Positions 42,707 through 50,394 of a stretch of DNA of 64,000 nucleotides are shown one piece after another. The notes beneath the pieces are model-generated. The model was not told the origin of the DNA and did no database searches. It worked only from the letters and a program-made list of their open reading frames with translations. Made by a program: the position numbers and the translations under genes. This DNA is from a bacterium (lineage in GTDB: Bacteria > Cyanobacteriota > Vampirovibrionia > Obscuribacterales > Obscuribacteraceae), in contig JAGOSY010000017.1 in assembly GCA_018062085.1 (NCBI GenBank), forward strand, positions 1-64,000, given 5' to 3'. The stretch's first letter is position 1, and each line of letters starts with the position of its first letter.

Positions 42707-43241
42707 ATCATGTACAGCGAAGAGCACACTTAATGTGCCTGGTAGCTGTCAAAATTGCAGCGGATTGACCCTGTACTTCGCCCATACACTGTGCGATGCC
42801 TGTAGCTCGAAGTTCGATGAATGTCAGTGGTGTCGTGCCGCTCTGAAGCAGGCTAGCTCTACACCCAGTGTCAGTCCAAATGGAGTCTTCTACACGACTT
42901 GTCGTGATGGAGACAATGGCAAAACTTTCAAGAAGCTCAGACGGGGGGAGCATATTCATGTGATCTTGGCCGAAGATCAGAATGCCTGGATAGAGTGGTA
43001 TTTCAAGCGGCCTCTATCAAGTAATTTTAGGCTGGTTAGCCATGGCGGTTTTGTCCCCGATCAGAGCAATCCGCAGTTCGGCACTCGCCAGTTTATCTTC
43101 GATATTGTTGGCACCGGTATTGCCACAATAGAGTTTGAACAGCGCCAACGGACCTGGACTTGGTACGCCAACCCATCAAGCACGATTGGTCAGGCAGTTC
43201 AAGGCGGCAAAACCTGGCAAGCGAGCTTCGACATCACCTAG
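42693..43241 (+). CDS. Zinc-ribbon plus chagasin-like (I42) domain protein
   Basis: 182 residues from ATG 42693 (AGGAGC 7 nt upstream). The first 50 residues have four cysteine pairs (CKSC, CQNC, CDAC, CQWC), a double zinc ribbon. The C-terminal part has the chagasin-like order G-E-H-I-H-V, GTRQFIFDIVGTGIATIEFE and RTWTW; chagasins inhibit papain-type proteases. The canonical NPTTGY loop is not obvious, so the call is weaker than for 45527-45898. Confidence 0.5.
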   Translation: MPLCKSCTAKSTLNVPGSCQNCSGLTLYFAHTLCDACSSKFDECQWCRAALKQASSTPSVSPNGVFYTTCRDGDNGKTFKKLRRGEHIHVILAEDQNAWIEWYFKRPLSSNFRLVSHGGFVPDQSNPQFGTRQFIFDIVGTGIATIEFEQRQRTWTWYANPSSTIGQAVQGGKTWQASFDIT

Positions 43242-43335
43242 CGGAGGGTGCTAAAGCACTACTCATAGTCCAGGGGCTTCTGCCTCTGGGCCTTAAATTG
43301 ACAAGGTCAGAGACCTTTTTAAATGAGGATGGAAA

Positions 43336-43683
43336 ATGAACAATATGTTTACTGTCGCTGCTGATGATAATGCACTACGTGTTTGCGGACGTGGTGCAGT
43401 TGCTCTGGCAACCATATTGCTTCGCGATCTTGAACCTGAGGCAATCGGAATCAAGCTGGTAACAATCGGTGAAAGTAATTCCGATAGTGTTTGCATAGGC
43501 TTGGAACTTCCGGAGTTCGTTTACGAACTGAACGATGGATGGAAATGGTCGGCAAGGATGATAAATAGTAAGGGCAGAACATGGCTGATTAGTGCGGGTT
43601 GGGTCTTGAACAGTCAACACCTGGCACGCATTAAGGGGCTATATTCTGTTAACGGTGCTGGAAGAGTCAAAGACTATTTGTAA
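43336..43683 (+). CDS. Small hypothetical protein
   Basis: 115 residues; GAGGATGG upstream of ATG. Mixed alpha/beta (ALRVCGRGAVALATILLRDL, GWKWSARMINSKGRTW). No signal peptide, no recognised family. Confidence 0.55.
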   Translation: MNNMFTVAADDNALRVCGRGAVALATILLRDLEPEAIGIKLVTIGESNSDSVCIGLELPEFVYELNDGWKWSARMINSKGRTWLISAGWVLNSQHLARIKGLYSVNGAGRVKDYL

Positions 43684-43719
43684 TTGAGGTTTGATTGTCT
43701 TTAAGAAGGAGTGAAAACC

Positions 43720-43968
43720 ATGATTGAACAAACCACCTTAGCACCGCTAGGCGTGAATCAGACTACCCCATTGAGGATTAGTGTTCGCCGTAAGGCTAGT
43801 GGTGGCTGGCTCTCCTGCGTTCGCAGGGCTCCAAATGGTTTCCCGCCCACTGACGCTATGATCGGCGAGAACACCGAGAGTGAGCCATTGGACATGCCAT
43901 CCACATTGATGCCTGATTGGCATGTTGATCTTTTTGCCGTCAGTGTTTCAAGTGACGGAACTATCTGA
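43720..43968 (+). CDS. Small hypothetical protein
   Basis: 82 residues. ATG 43720 is chosen because AAGGAG at 43704-43709 is 10 nt away; GTG 43711 is too close. Sequence includes LRISVRRKASGGWLSCVRRA and a proline-rich middle. Unrecognised. Confidence 0.55.
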   Translation: MIEQTTLAPLGVNQTTPLRISVRRKASGGWLSCVRRAPNGFPPTDAMIGENTESEPLDMPSTLMPDWHVDLFAVSVSSDGTI

Positions 43969-43987
43969 AGACCAAGGTGGTCTGCGC

Positions 43988-44089
43988 CATTGCCTATAGC
44001 GTCGAGTTATTACGCTGAGTAATCGCTTGATCGGCAATGCTACAGTCTCCTCCCATAGAGCTATTGGCGAGCTTGAGAGCATTACTCAG
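43988..44089 (+). ncRNA. Candidate structured RNA with alternative pairing
   Basis: Nested stems: CATTGCC (43988) with GGCAATG (44033), AGCG (43998) with CGCT (44024), ATTAC (44009) with GTAAT (44019). CTGAGTAAT (44015-44023) could instead pair with ATTACTCAG (44081-44089), which would break the inner stem. Lies in the 575-bp gap 43969-44543. Structure is read by eye; no known riboswitch class recognised. Confidence 0.3.
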
Positions 44090-44181
44090 GAGAGCAGAGA
44101 CTATTGCGCAAGAAGATTGACGATACTGGCAAGTCGTCTGTGATTCGCACCGTTAATGGTGTCGTGGAAGAGTCAGAGTCG

Positions 44182-44224
44182 TGTGACCAAAGTCACAGCA
44201 AAACGTGACGAATAGGTTAACGCA
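44182..44224 (+). promoter_or_regulatory. Perfect TGTGA-N6-TCACA site plus TAGGTTAACGCA
   Basis: TGTGACCAAAGTCACA at 44182-44197 is a textbook Crp/Fnr-family palindrome. TGAC-N3-TAGGTTAACGCA follows at 44206-44224, the same 19-nt pattern as at 33756-33774. Located about 320 nt upstream of the 44.5-48.8 kb gene run. Confidence 0.6.
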
Positions 44225-44543
44225 GCTATCGGTGCCTGAGCAAACTCTGCATAGCGATGCGCAAGAGCGCTAGGACCAGTAGGCTTTACTAGTGATGGCG
44301 CTTACGGAAAATGCTTTTTGAAAAATCGCTTTAGTGCAAGCTGCGCAGGGACGACATTGGAGAAAATGGGGCAGTGAGAAGTGATTGTGAAGCAGCAAAA
44401 CGGAGCCGTGGCAATGTCTTGAATTGCCTCGTCCTAGACTAGCCTGACTCGATTGTTAAGAGTTGATACCTAATTTACCTTGCTCTGGATGTTTACAGTG
44501 ATTCGACTTTCCACTCTGTTTCATGTTGTCTGAGGAGATAACT

Positions 44544-44984
44544 TTGGTTACTTTCAGAATTACCCTTGAGCAGATGCAAGAGAAGCATAGGGCTCTGACT
44601 GGGATGCTCAGAACGCACCAGGTCGAACTGGCGCAGAAGATTAACACTGGCCCAGCAGCTGCTCAGGCAGCTCGTATGGTTGCATTAGCCTTGGTCGAGC
44701 AATCACATTCACTTCTTGATCAAGTGAATAGTTCAATTGAGCACATGAGTCGGCTTGACCACGCTCGTACCTTAACGGCAACAATAGAGCCACTTCTCTA
44801 CGAGCGCACTGCCATCCTTTTATTGGTGCTGAGAAAACTTGTCCGTATGGTAAACGAAAAAATCACCCAGGCGAACAACATCACTGCACGTGCAGAGTGG
44901 CAGACCATTTGGGAGAAATTCAATGCTTCTTACGAAGGCGAACAAAGCGATGCAGTGCGGTGCCGAGGTGAATTCAATGGTTGA
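44544..44984 (+). CDS. Helical hypothetical protein (related to 40.5 kb gene)
   Basis: 146 residues from TTG 44544, chosen because GAGGAG lies 6 nt upstream; ATG 44523 has none. Helical, with the paralogous block TGPAAAQAARMVALALVEQ. First gene of a closely packed run ending at 48760. Its 3' end overlaps the next start by 8 bp. Confidence 0.6.
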   Translation: MVTFRITLEQMQEKHRALTGMLRTHQVELAQKINTGPAAAQAARMVALALVEQSHSLLDQVNSSIEHMSRLDHARTLTATIEPLLYERTAILLLVLRKLVRMVNEKITQANNITARAEWQTIWEKFNASYEGEQSDAVRCRGEFNG

Positions 44985-45126
44985 TGGTCTGGTCGCCACC
45001 AACACTTACTTTGGCCTGCGCACGGTTTTGTGTCCGCGATGCGGCAAACCTGTAGATCTTGACCGAAATGGTCAAATCTATCCCCACAACGAACCACAAC
45101 CACAACCACCACAACAAAAGGTATGA
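44977..45126 (+). CDS. Mini zinc-ribbon protein
   Basis: 49 residues from ATG 44977 (GAGGTG 6 nt upstream). LCPRCGKPVDLDRNGQIYPH is a half zinc-ribbon (C-x2-C plus possible His ligand); the C-terminus is Pro/Gln repeats. Overlaps both neighbours (8 bp and 4 bp), implying translational coupling. Confidence 0.55.
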   Translation: MVDGLVATNTYFGLRTVLCPRCGKPVDLDRNGQIYPHNEPQPQPPQQKV

Positions 45127-45320
45127 GAATGAAAATATTCGCATCGGTAGGAATCGTCGGTTTCATCATTTGGCTGAGCATTACTGGCGCAGTACTTTAC
45201 ACCTGGGGTACTGGGGTAGTCTATGGCTTTAAGCATGGCATCGTTTTAGGCCTCGTTTCGCTGATTCCTCCAGTCGGTTTTATCGAGGGTTTATTGCACC
45301 TGCTTGGAATTCTGCAATAA
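45123..45320 (+). CDS. Small membrane protein, two TM helices
   Basis: 65 residues, hydrophobic segments 5-27 (IFASVGIVGFIIWLSITGAV) and 36-62. ATGA overlap with the preceding gene. Could be holin-like or a small membrane regulator; not assigned. Confidence 0.65.
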   Translation: MRMKIFASVGIVGFIIWLSITGAVLYTWGTGVVYGFKHGIVLGLVSLIPPVGFIEGLLHLLGILQ

Positions 45321-45526
45321 CACCATTGAGTGCCAATAAAGTAAGACATCACCAACCTTAAAGTGGTTTTGAGTCATCTGCAAAAGGCGCTAGGCCGAAT
45401 GGCGGTGCAGAACGACCCAGATCTCTTTGAGTTGAACCTCTTCGTTTGCACGTTTCAATTAGTCTTGAAGCGTGCTCGTGAAGTGTCTAAGTCCACCAAA
45501 CCACAGTACTAGGAGAAGCAAACACC

Positions 45527-45898
45527 ATGACGACTAAAAGTTCGCAGTCAGTAAGTTTAACGACTAACGTTAGCGAAGCGGAAAATGGTAAGACGATTAC
45601 GGTTCAGGCTGGTTCAAATTTGGTTATCACCCTCCCTGGCAACAGAAGCACAGGGTATTCATGGAGTGTAATTAATGTCGTCTCCAGTTGTTGCTCTGGG
45701 CAATCGGTAGAGCTGCAAGGTCAGCCTGTTTACACCACTGCCTTTGTTCCGGGCGGTTGTAACGTCGTCGGAAGGGGCGGCTTTTACCAGTTCACTTTCA
45801 AAATTCCACCACTATGCGTCTCGACCATCGAGTTAGCATATCAACGACCCAGGAGTAAGTTAGCCGACAAAACCTTTAAGGTGACAATAAAACATTGA
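45527..45898 (+). CDS. Chagasin-type cysteine protease inhibitor (I42)
   Basis: 123 residues. All three inhibitory loops of the I42 family are visible: GNRSTGYSW (compare NPTTGYxW) at about 38, GRGGFYQFTFK at about 83 and LAYQRPRS at about 104. Such proteins tightly inhibit papain-family proteases. No signal peptide. AGGAG upstream. The natural local candidate target is the papain-like protease at 30.4-32.2 kb. Confidence 0.85.
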   Translation: MTTKSSQSVSLTTNVSEAENGKTITVQAGSNLVITLPGNRSTGYSWSVINVVSSCCSGQSVELQGQPVYTTAFVPGGCNVVGRGGFYQFTFKIPPLCVSTIELAYQRPRSKLADKTFKVTIKH

Positions 45899-46416
45899 AA
45901 GCTAAAACGCTCGTAAGCGATGAGCTTATGATGATTCAAGGCATAGTTGATCAGATGCACATTTTGCATTGGGGGAGGCCAGTCAATCTTGAAAGTAAGA
46001 TATATGTGCAGTTTCGTCAGATCGATGAGGATTTCCTCCTTCTGTCACCAGCAGGCTGCTTGGTTGAACGTTTTTGCGAAGCCACCCAAGTGCGCCACTA
46101 TGGAGTAGGAGATGAAATTTTTTCGGCATTCGCAGCTAATCATAGAATGTTGTCATCGATTTACAGTTCGAGGCAACACTCTAGCCGTCAAGGATGCGCA
46201 ACGATGGCTGACCTGTTTGAAGGCAACGAGGTGGCCTATGTTGTACGCACCTTTGCCATTGATTGGTTTGATCGAAAGTTTGAACCAAAAATCGATGTAA
46301 CCCGTCAGAGTCATAGGTGCCTTGGTCTGGTAGACAGTGAGTTTCACATTACAATTTACCAGCGCGCAAGCAAAACTCTGTTCACTCCACCAGCGAAATT
46401 AGGGCTGGTGGCTTAA
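45895..46416 (+). CDS. Hypothetical protein
   Basis: 173 residues from TTG 45895, overlapping the inhibitor stop (TTGA). Mixed alpha/beta (DEDFLLLSPAGCLVERF, EVAYVVRTFAIDWFDRKF). Coupled to the inhibitor gene; not recognised. Confidence 0.55.
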   Translation: MKAKTLVSDELMMIQGIVDQMHILHWGRPVNLESKIYVQFRQIDEDFLLLSPAGCLVERFCEATQVRHYGVGDEIFSAFAANHRMLSSIYSSRQHSSRQGCATMADLFEGNEVAYVVRTFAIDWFDRKFEPKIDVTRQSHRCLGLVDSEFHITIYQRASKTLFTPPAKLGLVA

Positions 46417-46435
46417 CTCAAATCGAGGAACTGTA

Positions 46436-46738
46436 ATGGCTATAACCGTTGTTATCGGTTTTCTGCTTGGTGGTTGCCTAGCATACTTTTGTGCCGTGCT
46501 TTTTAGGAGACTGATTGCTAGTACGTTTCGACTGGGTACTGATGAATTGGCTGAGGTCAAACGGTTGACTTCCTATCTTGCCGTTTTAGCTGCATTCGTG
46601 TCTGCATTTTATGGGGGCGTAGTCGGTCTTCGAGCCGCTATGCTAGCTGTACTGGTCGTCTCCATAACCATTGACTTGATAGTAATTCTCTGGTTTCTGG
46701 TAGCAAAGCTCTTGGGTTTCTTTCGAAATGCCCAATAA
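46436..46738 (+). CDS. Small membrane protein, three TM helices
   Basis: 100 residues with hydrophobic segments 2-24, 45-72 and 73-93 (VVIGFLLGGCLAYFCAVLF; LAVLAAFVSAFYGGVVGL). 19 bp after the preceding gene. Not assigned. Confidence 0.6.
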   Translation: MAITVVIGFLLGGCLAYFCAVLFRRLIASTFRLGTDELAEVKRLTSYLAVLAAFVSAFYGGVVGLRAAMLAVLVVSITIDLIVILWFLVAKLLGFFRNAQ

Positions 46739-46842
46739 ACCTTCGCGCCACTCCTTGTCAGAGTCGGAAGAGTTGAAAACCATTTGTAATCGTGGTTTCG
46801 ATAATCTTTGCGACCTGCGCACTCGATTGACGGAGAAAAACT

Positions 46843-47346
46843 ATGATTTCGGCATTAATCACCATCGGCTGTGATGGCGACGTAGCTGAATACTTCATGG
46901 AAGGCCCGGAGACAGTCGTTCGCATATTTGACCTAGCCGAGGCTCAGCTAGTTGTTTTTACAACTGAACCGACAACGGCCATAGTGCTGGCTGATGGCGA
47001 AGAGACCTTGCATCAAGCAATTGAGCCCGATGAGCGCTATCAGTTTGCTGTGCAAGCCTTACTGCCAACACGAGGGCAAATTGGTTTCGACTTCATGCCT
47101 GTATTGAAGTTCTGTGGCAAGTGGGCTATGGGCCTTCGCAATTACAACTTAACTCATTCTTTGCTTGGTGACCAAGTCGAGAGCCGTGGCTTTTTAGCTT
47201 CGTTCTTGCTGGAAGTTAGGCAAGGTAATTGTTTTCGTGGCCCGCTTCTGGCTACCTACAACTTTCTACTGTTGGAGAATAGTTTCTTCGACGAACGGCT
47301 GAGTCGCTTTATTGGTGAACGTGCAGGACCATCGTCTTTTCGCTAG
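46843..47346 (+). CDS. Hypothetical protein
   Basis: 167 residues; GGAG upstream. Beta-rich N-terminus (ISALITIGCDGDVAEYF, AQLVVFTTEPTTAIVLADGE) and helical C-terminus. Unrecognised. Confidence 0.55.
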   Translation: MISALITIGCDGDVAEYFMEGPETVVRIFDLAEAQLVVFTTEPTTAIVLADGEETLHQAIEPDERYQFAVQALLPTRGQIGFDFMPVLKFCGKWAMGLRNYNLTHSLLGDQVESRGFLASFLLEVRQGNCFRGPLLATYNFLLLENSFFDERLSRFIGERAGPSSFR

Positions 47347-47443
47347 AAAAGAGACTCGACCAGCACGGTTCTGCGCTAAATCGAGCGGCGCAGAATTATT
47401 CACTTAGCTCGAATAAGCCTCTAACACAATCCAAGGTCAATCC

Positions 47444-47809
47444 ATGATCACACTGAAACCGCAAGATGTTGTTTCCTTCTTCTCCGATGAAGCCGCCCGT
47501 GTCAGTGACGAAGTCATACACATTTGGGCTTTGCTCACCGAACGAGTACCTTTTAGCGGCCGACCGAAGCACATTATTCGTGGGTACTTCATCACCAAGA
47601 TTGCAGCGGGTGACGAAGCTTTTATGAAGAAGGTCGCTCAGGCCTTCGAAGATATGGGTGAGGGGTGGAGCGCCAAGATTGACAAGGTTCACGACATATG
47701 CGGTAAGTACTCACAGTTTACGCTCACCCACAAAAGCTTCGAGGCTTTCAATTCTGGTGGTGACAGGCGTCGGAGTGAGTCTTATGACGATGACGATCTT
47801 GGTCGATAA
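47444..47809 (+). CDS. Small helical protein with acidic tail
   Basis: 121 residues, helical (DEVIHIWALLTERVPF, DEAFMKKVAQAFEDMGEGW) ending in RRRSESYDDDDLGR. Weak ribosome site. Unrecognised. Confidence 0.5.
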   Translation: MITLKPQDVVSFFSDEAARVSDEVIHIWALLTERVPFSGRPKHIIRGYFITKIAAGDEAFMKKVAQAFEDMGEGWSAKIDKVHDICGKYSQFTLTHKSFEAFNSGGDRRRSESYDDDDLGR

Positions 47810-47950
47810 CAACTCCGGTTCTATTACCTAACTCGAGTGGACTAGTTCCGCGATCGGGTTTGGTTTTCAGCTTGAACTTAAATGGCGTCGGCGCATCGGT
47901 CCAACTTTTGGACTTTGCGCCGACCTCTTGCAACTATTGGAGATTCTTGA

Positions 47951-48358
47951 ATGTACACTACCGATCTCACTGTCATCACCGATCCGCATGCTATGGCCTT
48001 ATTGGTAATCTTGGTAGGCGTCGTCTTAGTCTGGAGTATTCGAAGCTGGGTCGTCTTGATCCGTGGCATTCGCAGACAACCCGCTAAGAATGTTCCGGTC
48101 GATGTTCCCCCTTCGCTAACTGTCGCACCGGATAAGCCTTGGCCGAAGTTCGTCGACGGCATCGTTCAGCGGTGTGCGGCTCGTATGGTTGCCGGACAAA
48201 GCTATGTGTCTATCATCGTTGATGGTAAGGCTTATCACGAGACTACAGCCCCGCAGCCGGCTCACGATCTTCGCGTGCTGAGCCTTCTACAACCGGGTGA
48301 CAAGGTTTACTTGGTCCTAGAGCGTGGAAGCATCACCGAAGTTATTGTTGGTTTCTGA
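47951..48358 (+). CDS. Single-pass membrane protein, small beta domain
   Basis: 135 residues; transmembrane helix about 14-38 (MALLVILVGVVLVWSIRSWVV), then a ~70-residue C-terminal domain (YVSIIVDGKAYHETTA, RVLSLLQPGDKVYLVLERG). Unrecognised. Confidence 0.6.
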   Translation: MYTTDLTVITDPHAMALLVILVGVVLVWSIRSWVVLIRGIRRQPAKNVPVDVPPSLTVAPDKPWPKFVDGIVQRCAARMVAGQSYVSIIVDGKAYHETTAPQPAHDLRVLSLLQPGDKVYLVLERGSITEVIVGF

Positions 48359-48397
48359 GCTTGCCAGGCGGCCTGTAAAAACTTTTGAGGAAAAGTC

Positions 48398-48760
48398 ATG
48401 ATCAAAAATCCAGGATTTCTCGTTGTTCCTGCATACATCGCAGGCATAACTTGTGTTGCGGCAGCGTCTCAGCTGTTACCACAGCAGCTTGGGATGCCAA
48501 TTGCAGCAGTGCTTTCTATTGCCATGCTCACCTTCTTCTCGCTGGTCCATAGGGCTTTAGACGACGCCATCGAGCTCCACCTTGTTTTCTGGGGCGTCGC
48601 CTTCGTCGCAGCCTGTGTGTTGAACGGCACTGTATTTGACTCTATCCCAGGGCCAATGGTGGTTCTCGAACCCAAGATTTCTTGGTGGCAGCTAGCATTT
48701 GTTGTTACTCAACAAGTCTTCTACTTTGGTATCCATGCCTTCACTTCAGAGAGTCAGTAA
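48398..48760 (+). CDS. Small integral membrane protein
   Basis: 120 residues with three or four hydrophobic segments (VVPAYIAGITCVAAASQLL; MPIAAVLSIAMLTFFSLVH; LVFWGVAFVAACVLNG). GAGGAAAAG upstream. Last gene of the run; a terminator follows. Confidence 0.6.
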   Translation: MIKNPGFLVVPAYIAGITCVAAASQLLPQQLGMPIAAVLSIAMLTFFSLVHRALDDAIELHLVFWGVAFVAACVLNGTVFDSIPGPMVVLEPKISWWQLAFVVTQQVFYFGIHAFTSESQ

Positions 48761-48773
48761 GTAGAACATGATC

Positions 48774-48807
48774 GGAAGAGGAACGGCGGATGCCGTTCCT
48801 CTTTTCC
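48774..48807 (+). terminator. Strong intrinsic terminator closing the small-gene run
   Basis: AAGAGGAACGGC (48776-48787) pairs with GCCGTTCCTCTT (48792-48803): 12 bp, GGAT tetraloop, followed by TTCC. Located 13 bp after the last small gene. Confidence 0.8.
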
Positions 48808-48813
48808 GATTTC

Positions 48814-48874
48814 TTGCACTTTTTTAGATCTAGCCCACTTTTTTTTTGCACTTTTTGCGCTTTTTTGCACTTTA
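48814..48874 (+). repeat. T-rich array of GCACTTTTT-like units
   Basis: Four to five imperfect copies of (T)GCACTTTTTT / CCACTTTTTT / GCGCTTTTTT directly after the terminator. Extremely T-biased on the plus strand. Confidence 0.6.
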
Positions 48875-48979
48875 AAATGACTGCAGCAGCGGGCAATTCT
48901 CATTGTCTTTAATCATCTACAGAAAGTCGCTCCTTTGACAATCTGTTGGAATCTCAACTCACTAGAGAACCAGCTTAAA

Positions 48980-49021
48980 TTACTTTTGTCACTGTGCAGC
49001 CTATACCCCTGCGGCTAATCT
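48980..49021 (+). promoter_or_regulatory. Degenerate Crp-like site with spaced -10 box
   Basis: TTACTTTTGTCAC (centre 48985.5) resembles the site at 60355 (GTGACTTTTGTCAC) with one arm degraded; TAATCT at 49016 begins 30.5 bp from the centre, the same spacing as at 60.4 kb. Transcription would start near 49028, just upstream of the 49066 gene. Confidence 0.4.
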
Positions 49022-49065
49022 ATTTTTGTGGGTCGACACTTGTGGAATTGCAGGAGAGATGATCT

Positions 49066-49263
49066 ATGAGCCATAAGCAGAACGAGGAGAAGCTAGATAG
49101 GTCAAGTCAGACAGAATTCAACCCTGGTAAATTCACCTTCGATCTTTCCGCTGTTTCGACCACCGATGTTAATGCCGCACTCAGCGCTAGCGATAAAGAT
49201 ATAGAAGACGCCGCAGTTAGTGACTTACAGAGGATGGAAGTAGTTGATAGCCCCTTAGGATAG
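49066..49263 (+). CDS. Small KFTFD-motif protein (paralogue of next gene)
   Basis: 65 residues, AGGAG upstream. Hydrophilic and probably disordered. Shares with the next gene TE(F/C)NP(G/C)KFTFD, DV(N/K)AA and AVSDL...E(V/I)VD. Unknown function. Confidence 0.65.
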   Translation: MSHKQNEEKLDRSSQTEFNPGKFTFDLSAVSTTDVNAALSASDKDIEDAAVSDLQRMEVVDSPLG

Positions 49264-49337
49264 GCATTGAACGAGCGTAATGAAAACTCCAATGATTTTA
49301 TAGGTCGATAGTTGAGAAAATGTAGGAGAGTTATTCA

Positions 49338-49784
49338 ATGAAAGATATGCAGAATGAGGGGGCGATGGATAAGTCAACTCTGACAGAATGCAACCCATGC
49401 AAGTTCACGTTTGATGTCGCGCCCACTGATGTTAAAGCGGCCCGCAATGCGGGAGATCAAGATAAGAACAATACAGCAGTCAGCGACTTGCCGAAGGTCG
49501 AGATTGTTGATGGCCGCTCAGAGAGGTCATTGAGTGAGGGGCGAGACAACTCTAGTAATGCTCGTCAACCAAAGGAAATATGCGCGAACCCAGATGCACG
49601 GGATTGGACTCCGATGAAGTGCGATGAAGCGGCTAAAGATTCGAAGCCGGTGCTGGGCGACATGACGCCACCACAGTCCGAAAAAAATCTAAGTGGCGGT
49701 GTTAGAGACATCTGTAACAACCCTGATGTCGGTGATTGGGCTCCTGTAAAGTGTGACACTTCACCGAAGCAACTAAAACAATGA
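49338..49784 (+). CDS. KFTFD-motif protein with two ICxNPD repeats
   Basis: 148 residues, AGGAG upstream. N-terminal 55 residues parallel the preceding gene. Its extra C-terminal part has two copies of a 16-residue motif, ICANPDARDWTPMKCD and ICNNPDVGDWAPVKCD, each with two cysteines, possibly metal- or disulfide-linked knots. No signal peptide. Not recognised. Confidence 0.7.
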   Translation: MKDMQNEGAMDKSTLTECNPCKFTFDVAPTDVKAARNAGDQDKNNTAVSDLPKVEIVDGRSERSLSEGRDNSSNARQPKEICANPDARDWTPMKCDEAAKDSKPVLGDMTPPQSEKNLSGGVRDICNNPDVGDWAPVKCDTSPKQLKQ

Positions 49785-50000
49785 CCTAAGGCCTTGTTCG
49801 CCTCGGAACTCTTCTTCGTGCTGCCTCAGTTGGCCATCTTAAAGAAGAAAACAGCTATCGTTAGTGAGGTGCCATACACTGTGGTCCTAGTAGGCGGTGC
49901 TGGAAATGCTCAAACTCACAAAACTAAGTGCCTAACTTGGCTGACATGATGCAGTTCTTTTCAGTCGTCACTCATCGTCAGTCGATGATGGCCGAGAAGG

Positions 50001-50270
50001 TCACTTTTTGTCAGAACCGTGTACCTCAAATAACAGTATATTGCCCTGACTATCTCTGTCAAGAACTAAATCAGCCCCAGTGCCCTTAACTTCATTGGCG
50101 TCAATTGTGGAAAACAAACTATTTTTTTTCGCCTGCTTTCGTGCGGAATCGGCTTCCATCAATAATTCAATAGCGCAAGTGGATATTTGACTGACTGCCT
50201 TTTCTTGATCAGTGTCAAGATTATTTGCAATTTCTTTGGCGCCCTCAGCGGTATCACAAAGCTTGCTCAT
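50001..50270 (-). CDS. Small hypothetical protein
   Basis: 89 residues, helical first half with a short beta end (GADLVLDRDSQGNILLFEVHG). AAGGAAAG precedes the ATG. Unrecognised. Confidence 0.5.
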   Translation of the reverse strand: MSKLCDTAEGAKEIANNLDTDQEKAVSQISTCAIELLMEADSARKQAKKNSLFSTIDANEVKGTGADLVLDRDSQGNILLFEVHGSDKK

Positions 50271-50394
50271 AGGTATCTTTCCTTGAGGTTACATAACGGA
50301 AAATCCGATCTAAACACTCTCTTTGACAATCGACAATGGTAAATATACGCAGCATCAGCTATGCCGCACGATATGAGGCTTTGAGGCAAGCAAG

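Noticed and set aside
39789..48874. CRISPR or phage-array explanation for short repeats
   Set aside because: Repeats at 39.79, 40.07/41.03 and 48.82 kb are unrelated, with no regular spacers and no cas genes.
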